In this document: one piece after another, positions 6,102-12,895 of the stretch | Position numbering within the stretch: the first letter of the stretch is position 1 | Layout of the letters: every line of letters starts with the position of its first letter | The notes under the pieces: model-generated | What the model was told of the DNA's origin: nothing | What the model saw: the letters and a program-made list of their open reading frames with translations, nothing else | Databases searched by the model: none | Source: an uncultured Lachnospiraceae bacterium | GTDB lineage: Bacteria; Bacillota; Clostridia; Lachnospirales; Lachnospiraceae | Assembly: GCA_934371505.1 (NCBI GenBank) | Contig: CAKRNW010000065.1 | Location: 1-12,895 of the forward strand | Length of the DNA stretch: 12,895 nt | Direction of reading: 5' to 3' | Translations under genes and position numbers: made by a program

Positions 6102-6530
6102 ATGTTTGGTATTTTGATTTCTTTGTTATCAGGGGCACTGATGAGCATTCAAGGGGTATTTAATACACAGGTGAATAAAGCAACCGGTATCTGGACAGCC
6201 AATGTGTTTGTGCAGTTTACAGCCATGCTGGTGTGTTTCGCCGGCTGGCTGTGGAAGGAACGGATTCCTTTCTCCAGATTGTGGACGGTGGAGCCGAAGT
6301 ATATGCTGCTGGGAGGTGTGATCGGAGCTTTTATTACTTTTACGGTGATTAAGGGCATGGAGATGCTGGGACCGGCACGTTCCGTCATGCTGATTGTGGT
6401 GTCTCAGTTACTTGTGGCCTATGTGATCGAATTGTTTGGCATGTTCGGAGTGGAGAAACAGCCTTTTGAATGGCAGAAAGCCATTGGTATGGCAATCACC
6501 ATCGGCGGAATTATTTTATTTAAAGTGTAG
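6102..6530 (+). CDS. Small YdcZ-type (DUF606) membrane protein, DMT superfamily
   Basis: The 142-residue, almost wholly hydrophobic protein has about five membrane segments (roughly residues 2-22, 34-53, 66-86, 93-116 and 124-142). It begins MFGILISLLSGALMSIQGVFN, the layout of the YdcZ/DUF606 family in the drug/metabolite transporter superfamily, and its length is normal for that family. Members often occur as half-size transporters that pair as dimers; the substrate is unknown. The start is set by a perfect AAAGGAGG (6089-6096) 5 nt before the ATG; the reading frame is open upstream to a GTG at 5964, but that stretch is the structured leader. The gene stands alone between a leader terminator and the comEA promoter. 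Confidence 0.8.
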   Translation: MFGILISLLSGALMSIQGVFNTQVNKATGIWTANVFVQFTAMLVCFAGWLWKERIPFSRLWTVEPKYMLLGGVIGAFITFTVIKGMEMLGPARSVMLIVVSQLLVAYVIELFGMFGVEKQPFEWQKAIGMAITIGGIILFKV

Positions 6531-6541
6531 GGAGAAATCCC

Positions 6542-6570
6542 TTGTAAAAAAAATTGGATTATTTTACAAT
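6542..6570 (+). promoter_or_regulatory. Putative promoter of the comEA operon overlapped by an inverted repeat
   Basis: TTGTAA (6542-6547) and TACAAT (6565-6570) are spaced by exactly 17 bp, a good sigma-A pair (4/6 and 5/6). An inverted repeat TTGTAAAA (6542-6549) with TTTTACAA (6562-6569), 12 bp apart, coincides almost exactly with both hexamers. The repeat may be a repressor site, or partly a by-product of the similar promoter boxes. Transcription would start near 6577, about 58 nt before the comEA ATG. I cannot name a regulator from this dyad. Confidence 0.5.
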
Positions 6571-6634
6571 AAAAAAGACAGCATAGAGGGGTTTTTCGGT
6601 GACGTCAGTGGAATGCGGCAACGGAAAGGAAAAT

Positions 6635-7402
6635 ATGCTGAAAACAGAAAAAAAAGGAAATCAAAAAAGAGCCGGATATGTAAAATATGTGGCTGTGATT
6701 TTATGGTTGATCATGATCAGCCTGGGATTATGCGGCTGTAAACCCAAAAACCAGGAACCCCAGTGGATGGAGGAGCAGGCAGCTCCGCAGGCTGAAACGA
6801 TGGAACAGTCCTCTGAGACAGACCCGGGATCCCCGGAAGGAATGGTGCAGGTGGCAGCTGAGCTGGGAAAGGTTTCCCAGGGTGCGTCGATGCAGGAAAG
6901 CAGTGCTACAGCGGAGAATGCCACAGAGCCAATAGAGCTTTATGTCCATGTGTGTGGAGCAGTGGAAGCTCCTGGCGTGTATGTTTTGCCGGAGGGAAGC
7001 CGGGTGGTGGATGCAGTGGAGGCTGCAGGGGGCACCCTGGAGAGCGCCAGCGAAGAGTCTTTGAATCAGGCACTTCCCGTGACAGATGGAATGCAGATTT
7101 ATGTGCCTACCATGGAGGAAGCGGAGAAGTCCCAGGAATGGATACATACCGGAGAACGATCGGGACAGCCGGGAAGTGCCGCCGTATCGGAGAGTAACGG
7201 TTCGACGGGGAAGATCAATATCAACACAGCGGATGTGACCACGCTTTGTACGTTACCGGGAATCGGAGAGAGCAGGGCATCCAGTATTGTGGCATACAGA
7301 GAAGAACATGGCGGATTTTCAACGATTGAGGATATTATGAAGGTATCCGGAATCAAGGATGCCGCTTTTGGAAAAATCAAAGATAAAATTTGTGTAAAAT
7401 AA
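6635..7402 (+). CDS. comEA: ComEA-type DNA-binding protein (SLBB + helix-hairpin-helix)
   Basis: ComEA binds double-stranded DNA at the outer face of the membrane and hands it to the ComEC channel. The 255 residues comprise a basic N-terminus and a hydrophobic segment (about 15-34). A Pro/Gln/Glu-rich linker (36-98) leads to an SLBB domain (99-158, IELYVHVCGAVEAPGVY start). The C-terminal helix-hairpin-helix domain spans 192-255: KININTADVTTLCTLPGIGESRA, then GGFSTIEDIMKVSGI. The membrane segment ends LCGC, a possible lipobox (Cys35). Usual ComEAs are simple membrane-anchored proteins, so this may be a lipoprotein form. ATG 6635 is preferred (AAAGGA just upstream), though an in-frame GTG at 6599 behind GAGGGG would add 12 residues. 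It heads the operon ending in comEC. Confidence 0.92.
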   Translation: MLKTEKKGNQKRAGYVKYVAVILWLIMISLGLCGCKPKNQEPQWMEEQAAPQAETMEQSSETDPGSPEGMVQVAAELGKVSQGASMQESSATAENATEPIELYVHVCGAVEAPGVYVLPEGSRVVDAVEAAGGTLESASEESLNQALPVTDGMQIYVPTMEEAEKSQEWIHTGERSGQPGSAAVSESNGSTGKININTADVTTLCTLPGIGESRASSIVAYREEHGGFSTIEDIMKVSGIKDAAFGKIKDKICVK

Positions 7403-7450
7403 AGGGACAATCCTGAATGAAATAGAACGTTTGGAAACGGAAGGGAAAAG

Positions 7451-8143
7451 ATGAGCAAAAAAGTTCTGGTAGTGGATGATGAAAAATTGATCGTAAAGGG
7501 AATCCGGTTCAGCCTGGAACAGGATGGAATGGAAGTGGATGCCGCCTATGATGGAGAAGAGGCATTGGAACTGGTTAGAAACAATCAGTATGCTATCGTT
7601 TTGCTGGACATCATGCTGCCGAAAATGTCTGGTTTCGAGGTATGTCAGCAGATCAGAGAGTTTTCTTCGGTACCCATTGTCATGCTTACCGCAAAGGGGG
7701 ATGACATGGATAAGATTCTTGGACTGGAATACGGGGCAGATGACTATATTACGAAACCCTTTAATATTCTGGAGGTCAAAGCCAGAATCAAAGCGATCAT
7801 GCGTCGTACTGCCCGGAAAACGGCACCCAGGGAGGATGATTCCAAGGTCATTGAAAATGGGGATCTGAGGCTGGATTGTGACAGCCGCAGGGTGCATATC
7901 TGCGGACAGGAAGTGAATCTGACCGCTAAGGAGTTTGAAGTGTTGGAACTTTTAATCTGCAATCCCAACAAGGTTTACAGCCGGGAAAATCTGTTAAAAA
8001 CTGTGTGGGGCAGCGATTATCCAGGGGATGTGCGTACTGTGGATGTGCATATCCGCCGGCTTCGTGAGAAGATCGAGAAGAGTCCCAGTGAACCCAAGTA
8101 TGTACATACCAAGTGGGGGGTCGGTTATTACTACAAGCAGTAG
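7451..8143 (+). CDS. OmpR/PhoB-family response regulator
   Basis: The 230-residue transcription factor has a receiver domain (residues 3-118) with the acidic pair Asp9/Asp10, phospho-acceptor Asp53 (LLDIMLPKMSG), Thr80 and Lys102 (YITKPF). A winged-helix DNA-binding domain (about 133-228) follows, with LTAKEFEVLELL and RTVDVHIRRLREKIE. All catalytic residues are present. Start: AAGGGAA 5 nt before the ATG. It begins 48 bp after comEA with no terminator between, and the kinase gene follows after 16 bp, so the two are surely partners. It resembles the PhoP/WalR group, but the regulon cannot be read from sequence. The inverted repeat at 6542-6569 is one conceivable target. Confidence 0.95.
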   Translation: MSKKVLVVDDEKLIVKGIRFSLEQDGMEVDAAYDGEEALELVRNNQYAIVLLDIMLPKMSGFEVCQQIREFSSVPIVMLTAKGDDMDKILGLEYGADDYITKPFNILEVKARIKAIMRRTARKTAPREDDSKVIENGDLRLDCDSRRVHICGQEVNLTAKEFEVLELLICNPNKVYSRENLLKTVWGSDYPGDVRTVDVHIRRLREKIEKSPSEPKYVHTKWGVGYYYKQ

Positions 8144-8159
8144 ATAACGGAGATCATTT

Positions 8160-9617
8160 ATGATGTGGTCAAAGAGTAAAGAACTTTTGAGAAATACGGT
8201 ACGCAGTATGAAGGTGCGTATTTTTCTTCTATTTCTATGCGTGGGTATTATCCCGGGCATCGTAATGCGGCACGGTATCATTTCCAATTATGAGGACCGT
8301 GCTGTCAGCGTCCGCACATCGGATGTGCAGACTCAGTTAAAAATCATTGCCAATCACCTGATTACCTATAACCATTTGCAGGGAGCGCCCTCCGATGTGA
8401 TCAATGCGGAATTAGAGCAGCTCTCTAATTTGTATGACGGTCGTGTGATTATTATCAACAGTAACTTTAAAGTGGTGAAGGATACCTATGGTATCAGCGA
8501 GGGAAAATACGTGATTTCGGAGGAGGTCATCCGTTGCTTTAAGGGAGAATCCATCTCCAATTATGATTCCAACAATGGATATATTGAGATAACCACACCC
8601 ATTCAGGTGCAGGCACAGCAGGATGGAGATACCCCTAATGTAATTGGCGTTATGCTGACCAGTGTATCCAGTGACACCGTTATCCAGACTGTGGATATTT
8701 TGAACCGGAATGCGATTATTATGGAAATCATGATTATTGTCATTGTGTTCCTGCTGGCAGTCTTTCTGGCAAAAGTACTGACAGCCCCTATTAACCGTGT
8801 TACTCAGGCGATCGGCGAGGTGAAAGCCGGATATACAGACAAGCCCATCGAGGTCAATGACTATCTGGAGACAGAACATATTGTGGATGCGTTCAATGAT
8901 CTGATGGGACGGATGAAGGTGCTGGATGATTCCCGGCAGGAGTTTGTGGCCAATGTGTCCCATGAACTGAAAACCCCCATTGCTTCCATGAAGGTTCTGG
9001 CAGATTCCCTGCTTGCGCAAAATGATGTGCCTGCAGAGTTATACCGGGAATTCCTGGAAGACATTGCAGCGGAAATTGACAGGGAAAATAAAATTATTAC
9101 GGATCTGCTTGCACTGGTAAAGATGGATAAGACCGTGTCGGACATGAATATCAGCGTGGTGAATATCAATGATCTTACGGAACTGATTTTGAAACGCCTC
9201 CGGCCCATTGCCAGAAAGCAGGATGTGGAAGTGGTGTTTGAGAGCCATCGTGTGGTGGAAGCAGAGGTGGATGAGGTGAAGCTGACACTGGTTATCACCA
9301 ATCTTGTGGAAAATGCCATCAAGTATAACAGGAAACAGGGATGGGTAAAGGTGATTCTGGATGCAGATCATCAATTCTTTACCATGGAAATTTGTGATTC
9401 CGGCATTGGAATTCCGGAGGATTCCCTGGATCATATTTACGAAAGATTTTATCGTGTGGATAAATCCCACTCCAGAGAAATCGGAGGAACCGGTCTGGGG
9501 CTTGCGATTACCAGAAGCGCAATTCTGATGCATCGCGGCTCGATCCGGGTATCCAGCGTTATGGGAGAGGGAACAACCTTTTCGATTAAGATTCCACTGA
9601 CCTATGTGGCATCTTAA
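8160..9617 (+). CDS. Membrane sensor histidine kinase (HAMP type)
   Basis: This is the partner of the preceding regulator. The 485 residues show membrane helix 1 (about 19-36) and an extracellular sensor region of about 145 residues (38-184). Helix 2 is at about 185-207, with a HAMP linker at about 208-258. The dimerisation domain holds the phospho-acceptor His268 in FVANVSHELKTP. The ATPase domain shows its N box (NLVENAIKYN), DSGIGIPEDSLDHIYERFYR, and the G box GGTGLGLAI. The extracellular segment (GRVIIINSNFKVVKDTYG core) suggests a PAS-like/CACHE fold as in WalK, but that is fold-level inference. The first of two adjacent ATGs is chosen, 7 nt after GGAG. No extra cytoplasmic PAS domain is seen. 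Signal unknown. Confidence 0.95.
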   Translation: MMWSKSKELLRNTVRSMKVRIFLLFLCVGIIPGIVMRHGIISNYEDRAVSVRTSDVQTQLKIIANHLITYNHLQGAPSDVINAELEQLSNLYDGRVIIINSNFKVVKDTYGISEGKYVISEEVIRCFKGESISNYDSNNGYIEITTPIQVQAQQDGDTPNVIGVMLTSVSSDTVIQTVDILNRNAIIMEIMIIVIVFLLAVFLAKVLTAPINRVTQAIGEVKAGYTDKPIEVNDYLETEHIVDAFNDLMGRMKVLDDSRQEFVANVSHELKTPIASMKVLADSLLAQNDVPAELYREFLEDIAAEIDRENKIITDLLALVKMDKTVSDMNISVVNINDLTELILKRLRPIARKQDVEVVFESHRVVEAEVDEVKLTLVITNLVENAIKYNRKQGWVKVILDADHQFFTMEICDSGIGIPEDSLDHIYERFYRVDKSHSREIGGTGLGLAITRSAILMHRGSIRVSSVMGEGTTFSIKIPLTYVAS

Positions 9618-9669
9618 GGCAGAAAATATGACTTTTTGATTTAAAAATAGAAAGAGAGGAGGAGTCTTC

Positions 9670-10623
9670 TTGAACAGAATGAACAGGTGTGGTAGAAAAT
9701 GGATTTCCATTTTATGTCTGGCTTTTGTAATACTTACCTGCGGCGGCTGTGGGAATAAAGAGCCGGAGGAAGGGGATGTTTACACAATTTATCATTTGAA
9801 TCATGACCAGACGGGACTGGTGATGCAGGATTATACCACACAGACTCCCCAGGATGACAAAGATACACTTCTGGAGGAGCTGACGGATGCACTCTCACAG
9901 ACTCCGGACAAACTGGAATATTACCCGCCTTTAAGCGGCAGGGTTCATCTTTTGGATTATCATACGGAGAAAGACCAGGTTACCTTGGAATTTGACAGCC
10001 AGTACAAGGAACTGCCGGCCACCACGGAAATTCTGGTGCGGGCGGCAGTTGTCAGAACCCTTACCCAGGTGGAAGGCATCTCCTATGTGAGCTTCACTGT
10101 GCAGGGAGAACCTTTGGTGGATAATCTGGGAAATGTGGTGGGTATCATGTCTGCAGATCAGTTTATTGATAATTCAGGAGATGAAATCAACACCTACGAA
10201 CAGGCGGAACTACGGTTATATTTTGCGGATGAGACGGGAACGCATCTGGTGGAGGCAAACCGCACCCTGCGTTTTTCCAGCAATATTGCCATGGAGAAGC
10301 TGGTGGTGGAGCAATTGATCAAAGGACCGGAAAATCCGGAACTCTATCCCACCATCAACCCTGAAACCAAAATAGTCAATGTGACAGTAAAGGATGGAAT
10401 TTGCTATGTGAATCTGTCGGAGGCATTCCTTACCCAGACCTATCAGGTGACACCGGAGATTTCCGTTTATTCCCTGGTGAATTCTCTGGTGGAATTGCCT
10501 AATGTCAATAAAGTGCAGATTTCTGTCAACGGAGAGACTGCCGTGACCTATCAGGAATCCATCAGCTTGACCACCGTGTTTGAACGTAACCTGGATCTGC
10601 TCAATTCTGGAAAAGAAGAGTAA
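9670..10623 (+). CDS. Lipoprotein-like protein with two GerMN domains
   Basis: The 317-residue exported protein has a basic start, a hydrophobic stretch ending LTCGGC (Cys27 a likely lipid site, though CGGC is a poor lipobox), and two copies of the GerMN fold. The copies lie at about residues 58-155 and 200-300: KDQVTLEFDSQYKELP with VRAAVVRTLTQVEGI, then DGICYVNLSEAFL with YSLVNSLVELPNV. B. subtilis GerM has the same two-domain plan and acts in sporulation and germination. The start is TTG 9670: AGGAGG (9657-9662) lies 7 nt upstream, while the in-frame ATG at 9679 would be too far (16 nt). It sits 52 bp after the kinase and 6 bp before comEC. A role as an extracytoplasmic modulator of the kinase is inferred from context. 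Confidence 0.85.
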   Translation: MNRMNRCGRKWISILCLAFVILTCGGCGNKEPEEGDVYTIYHLNHDQTGLVMQDYTTQTPQDDKDTLLEELTDALSQTPDKLEYYPPLSGRVHLLDYHTEKDQVTLEFDSQYKELPATTEILVRAAVVRTLTQVEGISYVSFTVQGEPLVDNLGNVVGIMSADQFIDNSGDEINTYEQAELRLYFADETGTHLVEANRTLRFSSNIAMEKLVVEQLIKGPENPELYPTINPETKIVNVTVKDGICYVNLSEAFLTQTYQVTPEISVYSLVNSLVELPNVNKVQISVNGETAVTYQESISLTTVFERNLDLLNSGKEE

Positions 10624-10629
10624 ATCGTA

Positions 10630-12828
10630 TTGAGAAGACCATTATGTCTGGTCTGTCTGCTGATTCTAGGGATGTATTTCCTCTATGGGCAGTGCAGACC
10701 TTTTTCCTTCCCGGACTATTCTGCTATGGAGAAAAAACAGGTGGAATTGACCGGAAAAGTTGGTCAGAAAATATATCAGACAGATTTTCAGGGAGAAGTG
10801 GTCTGTCTGGTGTATCTGACGGAGATTTCCGGAGCTGGTGCTTTGCTGGAGGCTGGTTTTTCCCCGCCGGAGGGGGTACGGGTCTATGTGGACAGAGAAC
10901 CGGCATGGGGAAGTACCATTGTTGTGAAAGGTAAGCTCCGGACTTACCGCGAACCTAGCAACCCCGGCGAATTTGATGCCAGACTTTACTATCAGACGCT
11001 GGGATTACAATTTGATTTGACTAAGGCAGTCATTCTACGGGAGAGTGTTTCCTATGATAAACCCAGGGAATGGCTCTGGCATCTCAGAGGGCATCTGACA
11101 GAGCAGCTTCGTCATTATCTGACGGAGGAGGATTCCTCGGTGGTCTGCACGATGCTTTTGGGAGAGAAAAGTACGCTGGATGCCCAGACGAAAGACTTAT
11201 TTAAACGCAATGGCGTGATTCACATCCTGACGGTGTCGGGGTTACATATTTCTATTTTAGGTATGGGACTGTATCGGTTTTTTCGCCGGGCATTTCTCCC
11301 CGTTTTGCCTGCAGCCTTGTTGTCTATGGCAGTCATGCTTGCCTATGGGGCGATGGTGGGACCGGGAGCATCTTCCTTCCGTGCATTGTTTATGTTTGGA
11401 ATGCATCTGCTTGCCAACGTGTGCGGCAGAACCTATGATCTTTTGACAGCATTGGCTCTTGCTGCCGTGCTGCTTCTCTTTCAGGAACCGTTGTATCTGT
11501 ACAACAGCGGCTATCTGTTTTCTTTTGCCTCTGTTTTTGCAATCGGGGCGATTCTTCCGCAATTTACAACTGCAAAATGGATGCAGGGCTTCACCTCGGG
11601 AGTGGTAATTTTTCTTGTGACTTTTCCCATTCATCTTTGGTTCTACTTTGAATATCCTTTTATTTCCATATTTTTAAATTTAATCATTATCCCGTTGATG
11701 GGTGTGTTGTTAAAGGGTGCGGCATTTTTACTTTTCAGCGCCTGTCTGGTGCCTTTCATCGGAGAAACTCTGGCTTCATTGGCAACGATTCCGGTACATT
11801 GGATTCTTTGGCTTTACCGGCTGCTATGTCGGGCGGGGGATTCTCTTTCCTGGTTTAATGAGGTGGTGGGACGACCCTCTGGGTTGCAGGTATTTTTTTA
11901 TTATGTAATTCTTCTTACGGTGTGGCAGCTTTGGCAGCATCGAAAGGAATTCACCGGTGGTGCGCGGTTTGCCTGGTTTTGTCTTGCAGTGATGATTCTG
12001 GCTTTTCGTCCATCAGAGGGGATGAAGGTGGTGTTTCTGGATGTGGGACAGGGGGACGGCATCTATGTGGCTGCGGAAGACGGGCATCGTTATCTTTTTG
12101 ATGGAGGAAGTACCTCCCGCAGTAATATCGGAAAAAATGTGCTTGTTCCATTTTTGAAGCAGGAAGGCGTTGGAGAACTGGATTGCGTGTTTCTGTCCCA
12201 TCCGGATGAGGATCATATTTCAGGAGTCCTGGAAATGCTGGAGGGTGAAACAGAACTGGGCATAAGGATTAAAGCGGTGGCACTGCCGGATATTGCAGAT
12301 GGGGCAAGAGAGGAGTCTTATCGGAAACTGGAGCAGGCAGCTTTGGCGGCAGGATGTAAGGTACTCTATCTTTCCAATGGCATGGTTTTGCAGAATGGAA
12401 GGCTGACCATCCGCTGCGTCAACCCGGTAAAAGGGGCTTATATCCGGGAGGCTAATGAGTATTCCGCCTGTTTCCTTTTGGAACAGGAAGGGTTCCGGAT
12501 GCTTCTCACCGGGGATATTACCGGGGAAAGTGAGCAGAGAATGTGGCAGGAGATACAGCCTTATCTTGATTCGGAATCCGGATTTATGGTCTGGAAGATT
12601 GCCCATCATGGTTCCCGGTTTTCCACACCGCAGGAGTTCTTGCGCGATGTGCAGCCTGATGTGGCAGTGATTTCCTGCGGAGCAGGTAATTCCTATGGAC
12701 ATCCCCATGAGGAATTGCTGCAGCGCCTGGAAGCCACTCCTGCCAGAATCTATCGCACCGACTACCATGGCGCTATCACCGTGGAAGTCCGACGGGGAAA
12801 GGTGCGATGCAGGAGTTTTTTGGAGTGA
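10630..12828 (+). CDS. comEC: ComEC DNA-uptake channel with metallo-beta-lactamase-like domain
   Basis: ComEC carries single-stranded DNA through the membrane during transformation. The 732 residues are close to the family norm (B. subtilis 776). In order: N-terminal helix and OB-like DUF4131 region (to about 150), and the multi-helix Competence domain (about 165-440) with NGVIHILTVSGLHISI near residue 194. The C-terminal metallo-hydrolase domain (465-730) begins MKVVFLDVGQGDG. Its metal motif is intact: HPDEDH (His524, Asp526, Asp528, His529), TGD (627-629) and HHGS (659-662). Thus nuclease-type activity on the non-transported strand is possible. Start TTG 10630 lies 6 nt after the upstream stop with only a weak GAAGAG site, so translational coupling to the GerMN gene is likely. 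No frameshift is seen. Confidence 0.95.
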   Translation: MRRPLCLVCLLILGMYFLYGQCRPFSFPDYSAMEKKQVELTGKVGQKIYQTDFQGEVVCLVYLTEISGAGALLEAGFSPPEGVRVYVDREPAWGSTIVVKGKLRTYREPSNPGEFDARLYYQTLGLQFDLTKAVILRESVSYDKPREWLWHLRGHLTEQLRHYLTEEDSSVVCTMLLGEKSTLDAQTKDLFKRNGVIHILTVSGLHISILGMGLYRFFRRAFLPVLPAALLSMAVMLAYGAMVGPGASSFRALFMFGMHLLANVCGRTYDLLTALALAAVLLLFQEPLYLYNSGYLFSFASVFAIGAILPQFTTAKWMQGFTSGVVIFLVTFPIHLWFYFEYPFISIFLNLIIIPLMGVLLKGAAFLLFSACLVPFIGETLASLATIPVHWILWLYRLLCRAGDSLSWFNEVVGRPSGLQVFFYYVILLTVWQLWQHRKEFTGGARFAWFCLAVMILAFRPSEGMKVVFLDVGQGDGIYVAAEDGHRYLFDGGSTSRSNIGKNVLVPFLKQEGVGELDCVFLSHPDEDHISGVLEMLEGETELGIRIKAVALPDIADGAREESYRKLEQAALAAGCKVLYLSNGMVLQNGRLTIRCVNPVKGAYIREANEYSACFLLEQEGFRMLLTGDITGESEQRMWQEIQPYLDSESGFMVWKIAHHGSRFSTPQEFLRDVQPDVAVISCGAGNSYGHPHEELLQRLEATPARIYRTDYHGAITVEVRRGKVRCRSFLE

Positions 12829-12895
12829 AGATCCGGATGGTGTACAGAATGCATGGTGGCGGAAAATGCCAGCGGATTTGTTTACAGCGGATCCT
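12829..12895. other. End of window, no supported gene
   Basis: The 67 bp after comEC contain no intrinsic terminator and no start with a good ribosome site. Short open frames begin at ATG 12837 and 12853, but neither has a Shine-Dalgarno sequence or recognisable residues. In many Firmicutes holA follows comEC; I cannot confirm this here. Confidence 0.4.

Noticed and set aside
6529..6542. AGGGA-GAAA-TCCCT hairpin at the end of the YdcZ-type gene as a terminator
   Set aside because: Only a 5-bp stem, and it is followed by TTG then A-rich sequence, not a T-run; it cannot act as a normal intrinsic terminator on the plus strand.
12220..12768. 182-codon open frame antisense to the 3' part of comEC
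   Set aside because: It overlaps fully with the intact metallo-hydrolase domain coding region and has no supporting signals.
1..12895. Search for CRISPR arrays, tRNA/rRNA genes, IS elements, att sites, phage or toxin-antitoxin genes
   Set aside because: No regularly spaced repeats, cloverleaf sequences, transposase or integrase motifs were seen; the window is tightly packed with chromosomal housekeeping-type genes.

Overview
The window looks like chromosomal DNA of a low- to mid-GC Firmicute, most likely a Lachnospiraceae-type Clostridium relative. Evidence for this is the strong AGGAGG-type ribosome sites, the short intergenic gaps, the TTG starts, the GerMN-domain lipoprotein and the ArgJ-type cyclic arginine pathway. 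The taxon is inferred; no rRNA or other marker gene is present.

Left part (1-4514), arginine biosynthesis. The 5' part of argG (argininosuccinate synthase) runs leftward off the edge. A 233-bp divergent region carries a near-consensus 14-bp ARG box and promoter-like sequences in both directions. Rightward lie a small YpeA-like GNAT acetyltransferase, a 122-bp spacer with an unusual long hairpin, then argJ, argB and argD. These give the acetylated cycle from glutamate to ornithine, except argC, which is not in the window. ArgB has the N-terminal helix and C-terminal signature of arginine-inhibited hexameric NAG kinases, so feedback control probably acts there as well as through ArgR.

Middle (4534-6530). 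An orphan family-1 type solute-binding protein follows argD by 19 bp and is closed by a strong intrinsic terminator. Next come a 25-nt near-perfect palindrome, a GC-rich three-stem RNA-like element and a second intrinsic terminator, whose U-tract ends only 14 nt before the start of a small YdcZ-type (DUF606) membrane protein. This arrangement looks like an attenuator or riboswitch-type leader, or a dispersed structured repeat; I do not recognise a known class.

Right part (6542-12828), competence and envelope sensing. A promoter overlapped by an 8-bp inverted repeat starts an apparent operon: comEA (SLBB + helix-hairpin-helix, lipoprotein-like), an OmpR-family response regulator, a HAMP histidine kinase, a lipoprotein with two GerMN domains (TTG start), and comEC (TTG start, full OB/Competence/metallo-hydrolase architecture). 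The two-component system plus GerMN lipoprotein is thus inserted between the two DNA-uptake genes. The order regulator-kinase-GerMN lipoprotein recalls actinobacterial mtrA-mtrB-lpqB. The last 67 bp hold no gene I can support.
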